A stretch of 64,000 nt of DNA from an uncultured Oceanospirillales bacterium (lineage in GTDB: Bacteria; Pseudomonadota; Gammaproteobacteria; Xanthomonadales; SZUA-36). The stretch covers positions 62,001 to 126,000 of the forward strand of contig CAJXKA010000004.1 in NCBI GenBank assembly GCA_913055655.1. Direction: 5' to 3'. A program made the translations under genes and the position numbers. The notes below the pieces were generated by a model, which saw only the letters and a program-made list of their open reading frames with translations, was not told the origin of the DNA and ran no database searches. Positions 37,368-46,399 of the stretch are shown here, one piece after another (the stretch's first letter is position 1; every line of letters starts with the position of its first letter).

Positions 37368-39152
37368 ATGAGCGATTCCCAGTCATCTTTCAGCGCCCTG
37401 TTGCGCCTCCTGCGCTACGCCCGCGGCCACCGCCGCAGCATCATCGTGGCGAGCATTTACTCCATCCTGAACAAGCTGTTCGACATCATGCCGGAGATCC
37501 TCATCGGCATGGCCATCGACGTGGTGGTCCGCCAGGAACAGTCGTTCATGGCCGACATGGGTATCGCCGAGCCGTTCCACCAGATGCTGGCCCTGGGCGC
37601 GCTGACGATTGGCGTATGGGCGTTCGAATCGCTGTTCGAGTTCCTGTTGCTGGTGCAGTGGCGCAACCTGGCGCAGCGCCTGCAGCACGACCTGCGCATG
37701 GACGCCTACGGCCACCTGCAGGACCTGGACATGGCGTGGTTCGAAGATGCCTCCACCGGCAAGCTGGTGGCGATCCTGAATGATGACGTCAACCAGCTCG
37801 AGCGGTTCCTGAACGGCGGCGCCAGCGACCTGATCCAGGTGGGCGTGACCGTGGTGTCGGTGGGCGCCGTGTTCTTCTACCTGTCACCGCCCATTGCGCT
37901 GATGGCGTTTACGCCGATCCCGGTGATCATCATCGGCGCGTTCTGGTTCCAGCGACGCGCGCAGCCGCTGTATGCCGAGGTGCGTGAGCGCGTGGGCTTT
38001 CTCAGCACGCGGCTGGCCAACAACATCGCCGGCATCGCCACCATCAAGAGTTTCACCAGGGAAGGCTTTGAAACCGAGCGACTGGCCGAGGACAGCGAGG
38101 CCTATGTCGAGGCCAACCGTCGCGCCATTCGCATTTCGTCGGCATTCATCCCGATCATCCGCATGGCCATCATGGCCGGCTTCGTGGCGACGCTGGTCTA
38201 CGGCGGCAAGCTGGTCCTGGACGGCGAGCTGAACGCCGGCGCCTACAGCGTGCTGGTGTTCCTGACCCAGCGGCTGCTGTGGCCGCTCACACGCATGGCC
38301 GAGACCATCGACCTGTACGAACGGGCGATGGCCTCCACGCGCCGTATCCTGGACCTGGTGGAAACGCCGGTGCGGGTGCGCCCGGGCGAGCAGTCATTGC
38401 CTGCCGGGCAAGTGGCCGGCGATATTCGTTTCGAGCAGGCCGGGTTCGCCTACGGCGATGGCCCCGCAGTGCTCAGCGACGTCGATATCGACCTGCCGGC
38501 CGGCGAAACGCTGGCGCTGGTCGGCGCGACCGGTTCCGGCAAGAGCACCCTGGTGAAACTGTTGTTGCGCTTCTACGAACCGACCCACGGCCGCATCACC
38601 CTGGACGGGCATGACCTGAACAACGTCATCCTGCATGACCTGCGGGCGGCGATTGGTTTCGTCAGCCAGGACGTCTTCCTGTTCCACGGCACGGTGCGGG
38701 AAAACATTGCCTATGGCCGGCCGGATGCCGATGACGAGGCCATCGAGGCCGCCGCCCGCGCCGCCGAGGCGCACGACTTCATCATGGCGCTGCCGCGTGG
38801 CTATGACACCCTGGTCGGCGAGCGAGGGCAGAAACTTTCCGGCGGCCAGCGCCAGCGGCTGTCGATTGCCCGCGCAGTGCTGAAAGACCCGCCGGTATTG
38901 ATCCTGGACGAGGCCACGTCGGCCGTCGACAACGAGACCGAGGCCGCGATCCAGCGTTCAATGAAACGGGTGGCCGAGGGCCGCACCACCGTGGTGATCG
39001 CCCACCGCCTGTCGACCATCGTCGATGCCGACCGCATCTGCGTGCTCGATGGCGGGCGCGTGGTCGAAACCGGACGTCACGACGAACTGATCCGTCGCGG
39101 TGGCATTTACCAGGGGCTGTGGGACGTGCAGACCGGGTCTGCGAACGGCTGA
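37368..39152 (+). CDS. ABC exporter half-transporter (MsbA/LmrA type)
   Basis: A 594-residue fused permease-ATPase of the type that works as a homodimer to export lipids, drugs or peptides. Six membrane helices occupy roughly residues 20-310. The ATPase half has Walker A GATGSGKST, signature LSGGQRQRLSIARA, Walker B VLILDEATS and an H-loop in VVIAHRLSTI. Substrate cannot be told from sequence. It is divergent from the adhesin-like cluster across 108 bases, but nothing links it to their secretion. Confidence 0.92.
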   Translation: MSDSQSSFSALLRLLRYARGHRRSIIVASIYSILNKLFDIMPEILIGMAIDVVVRQEQSFMADMGIAEPFHQMLALGALTIGVWAFESLFEFLLLVQWRNLAQRLQHDLRMDAYGHLQDLDMAWFEDASTGKLVAILNDDVNQLERFLNGGASDLIQVGVTVVSVGAVFFYLSPPIALMAFTPIPVIIIGAFWFQRRAQPLYAEVRERVGFLSTRLANNIAGIATIKSFTREGFETERLAEDSEAYVEANRRAIRISSAFIPIIRMAIMAGFVATLVYGGKLVLDGELNAGAYSVLVFLTQRLLWPLTRMAETIDLYERAMASTRRILDLVETPVRVRPGEQSLPAGQVAGDIRFEQAGFAYGDGPAVLSDVDIDLPAGETLALVGATGSGKSTLVKLLLRFYEPTHGRITLDGHDLNNVILHDLRAAIGFVSQDVFLFHGTVRENIAYGRPDADDEAIEAAARAAEAHDFIMALPRGYDTLVGERGQKLSGGQRQRLSIARAVLKDPPVLILDEATSAVDNETEAAIQRSMKRVAEGRTTVVIAHRLSTIVDADRICVLDGGRVVETGRHDELIRRGGIYQGLWDVQTGSANG

Positions 39153-39158
39153 AGTGAA

Positions 39159-39179
39159 CCGGCCGAGTGCATCGGCCGG
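39159..39179. terminator. hairpin between convergent exporter and slyD genes
   Basis: Perfect 8-bp stem CCGGCCGA/TCGGCCGG around GTGCA, filling most of the 36-base gap between two convergent stop codons. No T run; bidirectional termination is inferred from placement. Confidence 0.45.
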
Positions 39180-39188
39180 CCCTGGAGA

Positions 39189-39680
39189 TCAGTCGTGGGA
39201 ATGGCCGCCCGGACCGTGGGCGTGACCGTGCTCTTTTTCCTCGTCGGTGGCGTCACGCACATCCATGACCTCGACGTCGAAGTTCAGCGGCTGGCCGGCC
39301 AGCGGGTGGTTGGCGTCGACATCCACGTTGAAACGACCGACTTTCAGTACGGTGACCTGGGCAGGACCCTTGTTGGTCTGCAGGTTCAGGATCATGCCCG
39401 GCTGCAACTGGTTGGCGCGAACGCCCAGTTTCTTCAGCGTCAGGCGCTGCACGTTCGCCTCGGTGCGCTCGCCATAGGCCTCGGCGGGTGGCACGGTCAC
39501 CTGGAACGCATCGCCAGCCGTTTTGCCTTCGAGTTCCTTTTCCAGGCCGGGAATGATGTTGCCGGCGCCATGCAGGTAAGACATCGGTTCTTCGCGCTCA
39601 CGCGAGGAATCCAGCGTTTCGCCGTCGTCGTTGGTCAGTGTGTAATGGAATGCGACGACCTTGTCGTTTTCGATTTTCAT
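39189..39680 (-). CDS. slyD: FKBP-type peptidyl-prolyl isomerase SlyD
   Basis: A cytoplasmic prolyl isomerase and chaperone with an insert-in-flap domain. The start MKIENDKVVAFHYTL, the catalytic segment SYLHGAGNIIPGLEKEL and the flap domain are all recognisable. The C-terminal tail is histidine-rich (EHGHAHGPGGHSHD), as in SlyD proteins that bind nickel and assist hydrogenase maturation, although the tail is shorter than in E. coli. Length is 163 residues. Confidence 0.94.
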   Translation of the reverse strand: MKIENDKVVAFHYTLTNDDGETLDSSREREEPMSYLHGAGNIIPGLEKELEGKTAGDAFQVTVPPAEAYGERTEANVQRLTLKKLGVRANQLQPGMILNLQTNKGPAQVTVLKVGRFNVDVDANHPLAGQPLNFDVEVMDVRDATDEEKEHGHAHGPGGHSHD

Positions 39681-39782
39681 GCTTCAAGCCCTGGGTGAAT
39701 CGGCCGCCGGGGCGGCGGGACCGCGCATTATACCTGCTGTTAGAATGCCGGGCAGATGCTCATCCAAGTTCGGAGGAAACCC

Positions 39783-40844
39783 ATGCGAAGCACCATTGCC
39801 ACCCTGTTTCCCCAGTTGCTGCTGGCCGTGCCGCTCACAGTAGCCGCCCAGCCCGCTGCCGACGCGGCGGATACCACGATACCGGAACCGCGCCTGGTTG
39901 AGACTTCACCGGTTGCGGCCACCAACACCCCGGTCGAAATCATCGAGTGGCCGGTACCCTGGGAGGCCAGCCGGCCCCGCGATCCGGATGTCGCCCCCAA
40001 CGGCACCATCTGGCTGGTCGGCCAGGCCCGTGATTACGTGGCGCACTTTGACCCGGCCACCGAGGAATTCTCGAAGTTCGACCTGCCGCCGGGCACCGGC
40101 CCACACACCGTGGTTGTCGACCGCGACGCGTCGCTGTGGATCGCCGGCAACCGCCAGGCCTACATCGGGAAGATGAACCCCAACAGCGGCGAGATGGTGC
40201 GCTACACCATGCCGGATGATACGGTGAAAGACCCGCACACCATGGTGTTCGACGACCGCACTTACCTCTGGTTCACTGCCCAGTGGAGCAACGTCGTCGG
40301 CCGCCTGGACAAGCGCGACGGCAGCGTGGAGTACGTCGCGGTGCCCATCGACAAGGCGCGGCCCTACGGCATCAAGCTGGACTCAAATGGACACCCGTGG
40401 ATTGCCCTTCTTGGCACCAACGGCCTGGCCACCATCGACCCGGAAACCATGACGCTGGAAGTGATCCGCACACCGCGCGAGGCATCACGACTGCGCCGCC
40501 TGGCCATCACCAGCGACGACCGCGTCTGGTATACCGACTATTCAGAAGGCTGGCTGGGCAGCTACGACCCCGCCACCGGCGCGTTCGCCGAGTACCGCAA
40601 CCCCAGCGAGCAATCCGGCCCCTACGCCATCGAGGTCGACAACCAGGACCGCGTCTGGCAAGTGGAAACGCACCCGGATACCGACAACTTCGTCGGCTTC
40701 GACCCGGAAACCGAAACCTTCTTCAGCCAGACACCCATTCCCTCGGGCGCCGGCGCCGTCCGCCACATGGTGTTCGACCCGGAGCGCAACGTGATCTGGT
40801 TCGGCACCGACACCAACAACCTGGGACAGGCCGCGCTGCCGTGA
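39783..40844 (+). CDS. exported virginiamycin B lyase-like propeller protein
   Basis: A 353-residue protein of the Vgb/SMP-30-like seven-bladed propeller group. The signal peptide ends at VAAQ near residue 21, so it is periplasmic. Blade repeats of the type DPATEEFSKFDLP and NGTIWLVGQ are visible. Virginiamycin B lyase itself opens streptogramin B antibiotics, but most homologues of this kind in environmental bacteria have no proven activity, so resistance should not be assumed. The ATG at 39783 is preceded by GGAGG at ideal spacing. Confidence 0.75.
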   Translation: MRSTIATLFPQLLLAVPLTVAAQPAADAADTTIPEPRLVETSPVAATNTPVEIIEWPVPWEASRPRDPDVAPNGTIWLVGQARDYVAHFDPATEEFSKFDLPPGTGPHTVVVDRDASLWIAGNRQAYIGKMNPNSGEMVRYTMPDDTVKDPHTMVFDDRTYLWFTAQWSNVVGRLDKRDGSVEYVAVPIDKARPYGIKLDSNGHPWIALLGTNGLATIDPETMTLEVIRTPREASRLRRLAITSDDRVWYTDYSEGWLGSYDPATGAFAEYRNPSEQSGPYAIEVDNQDRVWQVETHPDTDNFVGFDPETETFFSQTPIPSGAGAVRHMVFDPERNVIWFGTDTNNLGQAALP

Positions 40845-40845
40845 G

Positions 40846-40921
40846 TCGGGGAATCGGGGAATCGGGGAATCGGGGAATCGGTGAGACGGTGAGACGGTGA
40901 GACGGTGAGACGGTGAGACGG
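40846..40921. repeat. period-8 tandem array
   Basis: Four units of TCGGGGAA followed by five units of the ACGGTGAG type and half a unit more, without interruption, starting two bases after the lyase-like stop codon. It leads straight into structured element copy 2. Confidence 0.9.
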
Positions 40922-40938
40922 AAAAGCGTCACACGTTC

Positions 40939-41044
40939 GGGGGAGGCGGTTGGTCTTTTCCGGACCTTCGGCGGCAGGGATGCCGCCGATGAGCGTTCCA
41001 TGGATGGACTTGAGCGAGTCCGGAAAAGGCCAACCGCCTTCCCC
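40939..41044. repeat. structured palindromic element, copy 2
   Basis: Outer arms 40939-40965 and 41018-41044 (27 bases each) are complementary in 25 positions. An inner 8-bp hairpin spans 40969-40988. The spacer GATGAGCGTTCCATGGATGG followed by ACTTGAGCGAGTCC matches copy 1 at 24862-24969. The arms differ in sequence from copy 1 but remain complementary to each other, which indicates that structure is conserved. It lies between convergent genes. Confidence 0.82.
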
Positions 41045-41065
41045 GGACCCGCGACGCGTCCTCCG

Positions 41066-42205
41066 TCAGACGGCCAGCTGCGCCGTCAGCAGTGTCAGGC
41101 GCTTGCGCTGCATCCGCAAGGCGTCTTCGAGTTCATGAAAGCTGGCGTCGAGTTTCTCGGCGAGCACCTGCTTGCCGTGCTGCATGCGCTCCACCTGCAG
41201 TGCCTGCCATTCCTTGACGGTGGCCAGGAACTGCTCGTACTCGTGTTCCAGCGTCTCGACCAGGTCCTTCCACTTCGGGTTGGACTCATGCGCTTCCAGC
41301 CGCTGGCGGGCGCGCTTGAACTCCATGTCCAGGCGGGCGCGCTCGATTTTGAACTTGGGCGTGCGCTTCAGGTCGCTGGCCAGACCCAGGTGGGCACAGC
41401 TGGCGATAAACCACTTGTTCAGGTCGAAGTGGTGCCACTTGATGCCATTGCGGTAGTCCGCCTGGAACAAATGATGATAGTTATGGTAACCCTCGCCATA
41501 GGTGATGATGGCCAGGAACCAGTTATCACGCGCGCTGTTCTCGTCGGTGTAAGGCTGGTTGCCCCACATGTGCGCCAGCGAGTTGATGAAAAACGTCACG
41601 TGGTGGTTGATCACCAGGCGCGCCAGGCCGGCCAGCAGGAATACGCCCCACAGGTCGCCGACCATCCAGCCCAGCAGTAGCGGCAGGCCAACGTTGGTGG
41701 CGAGTACCAGCGCCAGGTAGTGATTGTGCTGCCACATCACGACCGGGTTCTTCTTCAGGTCCGGCACGATGGTCTCGTCGACGACGCCGCTCTTGTAATC
41801 ACGCAACATCCAGCCGATGTGCGCGAACCAGAAGCCGCGACCGATGGAGTACGGATCCTTGTCGTTGTCGTCGACGTCGCGGTGATGCACGCGATGACGG
41901 GCGCTCCAGATCAGGATGCTGTTCTGCAGTGACATGCCGCCGATGACGGCCAGGAACCACTGCAGTGGCTTGCTGGCGGTGTAGGTGCGGTGCGACCACA
42001 GGCGATGGTAACCGCTGCCGATGCCGACGCCGCCGGCCAGCAGGAAGACGAAGAAGAACACCCACGCCCAGGCGCTGAAGCCCACGGCGATGCCGTACCA
42101 CGGCACGGCGATGACGGCCGCCGCGAAGGTCAGGCCGAGGGTCAGGGTGACGGGCCAGTTACGCTGGCCTTCGTCCATGTTCGAAGACTTGGGATATGTA
42201 TTCAT
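41066..42205 (-). CDS. membrane fatty acid desaturase (acyl-CoA delta-9 type)
   Basis: An inner-membrane di-iron desaturase of 379 residues that introduces a double bond into acyl chains. The three histidine boxes are present: HRLWSH, HRVHH and HNYHH, placed among four membrane helices. The last ~85 residues form a long charged helical extension with coiled-coil character (RLDMEFKRARQRLEAHE and on), beyond the catalytic domain. It probably serves cold or stress adaptation of membrane fluidity; regulation is not visible. Confidence 0.92.
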   Translation of the reverse strand: MNTYPKSSNMDEGQRNWPVTLTLGLTFAAAVIAVPWYGIAVGFSAWAWVFFFVFLLAGGVGIGSGYHRLWSHRTYTASKPLQWFLAVIGGMSLQNSILIWSARHRVHHRDVDDNDKDPYSIGRGFWFAHIGWMLRDYKSGVVDETIVPDLKKNPVVMWQHNHYLALVLATNVGLPLLLGWMVGDLWGVFLLAGLARLVINHHVTFFINSLAHMWGNQPYTDENSARDNWFLAIITYGEGYHNYHHLFQADYRNGIKWHHFDLNKWFIASCAHLGLASDLKRTPKFKIERARLDMEFKRARQRLEAHESNPKWKDLVETLEHEYEQFLATVKEWQALQVERMQHGKQVLAEKLDASFHELEDALRMQRKRLTLLTAQLAV

Positions 42206-42302
42206 GTGCCAAAGGGGTATTGTTCTGGTCGCGTATTGTAGTCGACGCGGCGGTCAGGAACGTTAAATATTTCTAAGTCGCGCTTTTGACGCGGAAAATG
42301 GC

Positions 42303-43079
42303 TCAACTGCGGAGCCCCTTGCCGCTGTGCAGCAACCACAGGCAGGTCGCCGCCAGGCCCACCGTGAACACGCCGATCAGTGCGAACGAATGGCCAATGG
42401 CCACGTCGGACGCACCCAGCATGCCGTAACGGAACCCGTTGACCATGTAGAGGATCGGGTTGAAGGCCGAGACTTTCTCCCAGAACGGCGGCAACAGGTC
42501 GATCGAGTAGAACACGCCGCCCAGGTAGGTCAGCGGCGCCAGCACGAAGGTCGGGATGATGGCGATATCGTCGAACTTCTGCGCGAAGATGGCATTCACC
42601 ATGCCCGCCATGGCGAACACGATGGCCGTCAGGATCAGCACGCTGAGCGTGATCAGCGGGTGCTCGATGCGGATCTCGGTGAAGAACATCGACACCAGCA
42701 GCACCACGGCGCCGACGCCCACGCCGCGCGCCAGCGCACCGGTCACGTAACCCGCCAGGATCACCCAGTTCGGCAGCGGCGAAATCAGCAGTTCCTCGAT
42801 ATGCCGGCCGAACTTGGCGCCGAAGAACGACGACACCATGTTGCCGTACGAATTGGTGATCACCGACATCATCACCAGGCCCGGGACGATAAACAGCATG
42901 TAGTCGAAATCGCCCATCTCGCCGATGCGACTGCCGATGATCTTGCCGAAAATCAGGAAATACAGCGTCATCGTGATGGCCGGCGGCACCAGCGTCTGCG
43001 CCCAGATGCGCAGGATGCGGGTGATTTCCTTGCGCACGATGGTGCGGTAGCCGACCCAGTTGACCTGCGCCTGGTTCAT
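42303..43079 (-). CDS. yadH: ABC-2 type transporter permease (YadH-like)
   Basis: A 258-residue inner-membrane permease with six predicted helices and the ABC-2 family pattern (TRILRIWAQTLVPPAITMTLYFL near the start). Its ATG overlaps the end of the ATPase gene by four bases, so the two form one exporter. The E. coli YadGH pair has no established substrate. The gene ends the small operon. Confidence 0.9.
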   Translation of the reverse strand: MNQAQVNWVGYRTIVRKEITRILRIWAQTLVPPAITMTLYFLIFGKIIGSRIGEMGDFDYMLFIVPGLVMMSVITNSYGNMVSSFFGAKFGRHIEELLISPLPNWVILAGYVTGALARGVGVGAVVLLVSMFFTEIRIEHPLITLSVLILTAIVFAMAGMVNAIFAQKFDDIAIIPTFVLAPLTYLGGVFYSIDLLPPFWEKVSAFNPILYMVNGFRYGMLGASDVAIGHSFALIGVFTVGLAATCLWLLHSGKGLRS

Positions 43080-44020
43080 GCCGCCCCCCCGGCTTCGCGC
43101 GCGCCCTGGGCGCCCTTGTCCACCAGCCGCATGAACAGTTCCTCGAGGCGGTTGGACTTGTTGCGCATGCTCAGCACATGGATACCGCGTTCATCGAGTT
43201 CGGCAAACAGCGCGTTCACCGACTTGCTCTTCGGCACCGTCACTTCTAGGGTGTTTTCGTCGCGCAGGGAAATGGCCATCTCGGGCAGTTCCGGCACATC
43301 GTGTACCGGTTCGCGCAGGTCCAGCACGAAGGTCTCGAAGTCGAGTTTGCCCAGCAGCTCGCGCATGCCGGTGTTCTCGACGATCTGGCCGTGATCGATG
43401 ATGGCGATGTTGCGGCACAGCTGCTCGGCTTCTTCCAGGTAGTGCGTGGTCAGGATGACCGTGGTACCGGCCGCGTTGATTTCCTCGATCAGCTCCCACA
43501 TGGACCGGCGAATCTCGATATCCACACCGGCCGTGGGTTCGTCCAGGATCAGCAGCCGCGGCTGGTTGACCATGGCGCGGGCGATCATCAGGCGCCGCTT
43601 CATGCCGCCCGAGAGCATGCGCGACGGCTTGTCGTGCTTGTCCCACAGCTGCAGCTTCTTCAGGTAATGCTCACCGCGCTCGGCCGCCTCGTGTTTCTCG
43701 ATACCGTAATAACCCGCCTGGTTGACGACAATCTCCAGCGGCTTCTCGAACTGGTTGAAGTTGAGCTCCTGCGGGACCAGGCCCAGGTAGCTCATCGCCA
43801 GCGAGCGTTGCTCACGGACGCTGGCGCCGAACACTTTGACGTCGCCGCCGGTCGGGTTCACCAGCGAGGAAATGATGCCGATCATCGTCGACTTGCCGGC
43901 GCCGTTCGGGCCCAGCAGGGCGAAGAAATCGCCTTCTTCCACGCCCAGCGACACGCCCTTGAGGGCCTCGACGCCGTTGGCGTAGGTCTTGCGCAGGTTG
44001 TCGACTTCCAGTGCGAGCAT
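43076..44020 (-). CDS. yadG: ABC transporter ATP-binding protein (YadG-like)
   Basis: A 314-residue ATPase with Walker A GPNGAGKST, signature LSGGMKRRL, Walker B LLILDEPTAGVD and H-loop TTHYLEEAE. It pairs with the overlapping permease gene downstream. The last 80 residues after the ATPase core hold a small regulatory-type domain common in exporters of this group. Transcription is divergent from the hydrolase at 44184. Confidence 0.93.
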   Translation of the reverse strand: MLALEVDNLRKTYANGVEALKGVSLGVEEGDFFALLGPNGAGKSTMIGIISSLVNPTGGDVKVFGASVREQRSLAMSYLGLVPQELNFNQFEKPLEIVVNQAGYYGIEKHEAAERGEHYLKKLQLWDKHDKPSRMLSGGMKRRLMIARAMVNQPRLLILDEPTAGVDIEIRRSMWELIEEINAAGTTVILTTHYLEEAEQLCRNIAIIDHGQIVENTGMRELLGKLDFETFVLDLREPVHDVPELPEMAISLRDENTLEVTVPKSKSVNALFAELDERGIHVLSMRNKSNRLEELFMRLVDKGAQGAREAGGAA

Positions 44021-44183
44021 TTGTTAGGCGGTGTTCGGTAAGGTGAAGGGGCGGTATTATACGGACGACCCGGGCGCAGGTCAGCGGGGGAGCCTCTCAT
44101 CCGCGCCCATCATTCATCGACACCCGTGACGTCAGGCCCATGCGCGGCCCCGGCGTGGCGCTTAGGCTTGGTGCCGTCAGACG

Positions 44184-45668
44184 ATGCGATTGAACACAAT
44201 GCAAAAATGTATGCCTGCCGCCATTGCGGCAGCTGCCCTGCTGGGCGCGGCGCCGACGGCTTTTGCACTGCCCGAAGGCAACACCATCGAATTCACCAAC
44301 TGCGACCTGTCGGTTCCGGGTTCGCCCGTAACGGCGGCGGCGCGTTGTGGCCGGCTGGAGGTCCCTGAGAATCCGGACGACCCGGATGGCCGCGCCATCA
44401 GCCTGCATGTTGCCGTGGCCAGTGCCAGCGACCCGCAGCCCGAAGCCGACCCGCTGTTTTTCTTCGCCGGCGGACCGGGCCAGGCCGCCAGCGAAACCTG
44501 GCCTATGATCCGCGGCCCGCTGCGTGGCATCAACAAGACCCGCGACATCGTCATGATCGACCAGCGCGGTACCGGCGGGTCCAACAAGCTCCAGTGCCCG
44601 TCCGAGGAAATGACCGACCTGGACGCCGCGATCGACTTTGACGAAATGTCTCGCATGGCGCGCGAATGCCTGCAGGACCTGGACGCCGATACCCGCTTCT
44701 ACACCACCACCATCGCCGCCGGCGATGTGAACGCGGTTCGGCAAGCGATGGGTTACGACACCATCAACATCATGGGTGTGTCCTACGGGACGCGCGCGGC
44801 CCAGGTTTACCTGCGTGAATTTCCCGACACCGTCCGCTCGGTGGTGCTGGACAGCGTGGTGCCGATGCAACTGGCGCTGGGCCAGGAGCACGCGCCGATG
44901 CTGGATGTCGCCGTGGGCCGGGTCCTGGATGCCTGCGCCGCAGACAGCGCCTGCCGCCACCAGTTTGCCGACCCTCGGCGCGCGCTGGATGCGCTGATGG
45001 CCGACCTCCGGCAGTCACCGCGCGACATTACCATCATCAACCCCGTCACCGGCATCGCCGAGTCGCTGACGGTGAGCGCGGAGATCCTGGCCGTCGCGGT
45101 GCGCTTCCTGAGTTATTCCAGCGAATCGCAGGCCGTCCTGCCGCTGCTGCTGCACGAGGCCGCCACCCAGGGCCGGCTGGACCGCCTCGCCACGCAGGCG
45201 ATGATGGTCATCGGCGACCTGAACGAGGTCATCGCCCGCGGCATGGAGCTGTCGGTGATGTGCGCCGAGGACTACCCGTTCATGAATTTCGGCGCCGACT
45301 ACTCCGACACCCTGATCGGCAACCTGATGCTCGAGGGCATCGATGCGCAGTGCCGCGAATGGACCACTGGCGATGTGCCGGACGACTTTCACGAACCGGT
45401 GACGACCGACCTGCCGGTGCTGTTGCTGTCCGGTGAGCGCGACCCTGTTACACCGCCCGAGTACGCAGCACGGGTTGCAGAGGGGTTTCCGAACAGCGTG
45501 AACCTGGTGGCCGGCGGGCAGGCGCACTCGGTGTTGCGCAACGTCTGCCTGCAGGACGTCACGACCGCATTCATCGAGGCCGGCTCGGTGGACGCACTGG
45601 ACACATCCTGCGTCGACGACATCGACGGCAGTCCCTTCTTCACGACCCTGCTGGGGCCAGAACCATGA
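44184..45668 (+). CDS. exported alpha/beta hydrolase (tripeptidyl aminopeptidase-like)
   Basis: A 494-residue secreted hydrolase of the prolyl/tripeptidyl aminopeptidase (S33-like) group. The signal peptide ends at AFA near residue 30. The nucleophile serine is in GVSYGTRAA, the acid in LLSGERDPVTPPEY and the histidine in GGQAHSVLRN. A TAP-type C-terminal region encloses the last two. Its stop overlaps the start of the NatA-like gene by four bases, so enzyme and transporter are probably co-translated. Natural substrates are unknown. Confidence 0.87.
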   Translation: MRLNTMQKCMPAAIAAAALLGAAPTAFALPEGNTIEFTNCDLSVPGSPVTAAARCGRLEVPENPDDPDGRAISLHVAVASASDPQPEADPLFFFAGGPGQAASETWPMIRGPLRGINKTRDIVMIDQRGTGGSNKLQCPSEEMTDLDAAIDFDEMSRMARECLQDLDADTRFYTTTIAAGDVNAVRQAMGYDTINIMGVSYGTRAAQVYLREFPDTVRSVVLDSVVPMQLALGQEHAPMLDVAVGRVLDACAADSACRHQFADPRRALDALMADLRQSPRDITIINPVTGIAESLTVSAEILAVAVRFLSYSSESQAVLPLLLHEAATQGRLDRLATQAMMVIGDLNEVIARGMELSVMCAEDYPFMNFGADYSDTLIGNLMLEGIDAQCREWTTGDVPDDFHEPVTTDLPVLLLSGERDPVTPPEYAARVAEGFPNSVNLVAGGQAHSVLRNVCLQDVTTAFIEAGSVDALDTSCVDDIDGSPFFTTLLGPEP

Positions 45669-46399
45669 TCGAAGTCCGCGACCTGCAGAAAAGTTTCGGT
45701 GACGTGCACGCGGTGCGCGGCGTCAGCTTCGAGGCCCGCGACGGTGAAATCACCGGCCTGCTGGGCCCGAACGGCGCCGGCAAGACCACCACGCTGCGCA
45801 TGCTGTATTCGCTACTGCCGCCCGACGCCGGCGAGATTCGAATCGACGGCATGGACCCGACCAAAGACGCCATGGCCATCAAGCGCACGCTGGGCGTGGT
45901 GCCGGACAGCCGCGGGCTGTACAAGCGCCTGTCCGCGCGCGAGAACATTGCCTATTACGGCGAGCTTCACGGCCTGTCGAAGCCCGTCATTAACGAGCGC
46001 ATCGAACGGCTGGCGCAACGCCTGAACATGGAAGACTTTATTGACCGACAGACCGACGGGTTTTCGCAGGGCCAGCGCGTAAAAGTCGCCATCGCCCGCG
46101 CGATGATCCACGAGCCGCAGACCGTGCTGCTGGACGAGCCCAGCAACGGCCTGGACGTGATGACCACGCGCGCCCTGCGCCGCTACATCCAGGACCTGAA
46201 GGCCGCCGGCCACTCGGTGGTGCTGTCCACGCACATCATGCAGGAGGTCGCGGCGCTCTGTGACCGTATCGTCATCATCGCCAAGGGCGAGATTGCCGCC
46301 GACGGCACACCGGCCGACCTGCTCACACTGAGCGGCTGCGACAACGTCGAGGATGCCTTCGTCAAACTGATTGGTTCGGACGAGGGGCTGCTGGCATGA
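45665..46399 (+). CDS. natA: ABC transporter ATPase (NatA-like)
   Basis: A 244-residue ATPase with Walker A GPNGAGKTT, signature FSQGQRVKVAIARA, Walker B VLLDEPSNGLD and H-loop STHIMQEV. The spacing and partner resemble the NatAB sodium-extruding transporter of Bacillus, and related pairs export other ions or lipids. It overlaps its neighbours by four bases on each side, in an operon of hydrolase, ATPase and permease. Confidence 0.88.
   Translation: MIEVRDLQKSFGDVHAVRGVSFEARDGEITGLLGPNGAGKTTTLRMLYSLLPPDAGEIRIDGMDPTKDAMAIKRTLGVVPDSRGLYKRLSARENIAYYGELHGLSKPVINERIERLAQRLNMEDFIDRQTDGFSQGQRVKVAIARAMIHEPQTVLLDEPSNGLDVMTTRALRRYIQDLKAAGHSVVLSTHIMQEVAALCDRIVIIAKGEIAADGTPADLLTLSGCDNVEDAFVKLIGSDEGLLA

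Noticed and set aside
39783..40844. Streptogramin resistance gene
   Set aside because: The propeller family fits virginiamycin B lyase only broadly, and the catalytic identity could not be confirmed by eye, so resistance is not claimed.
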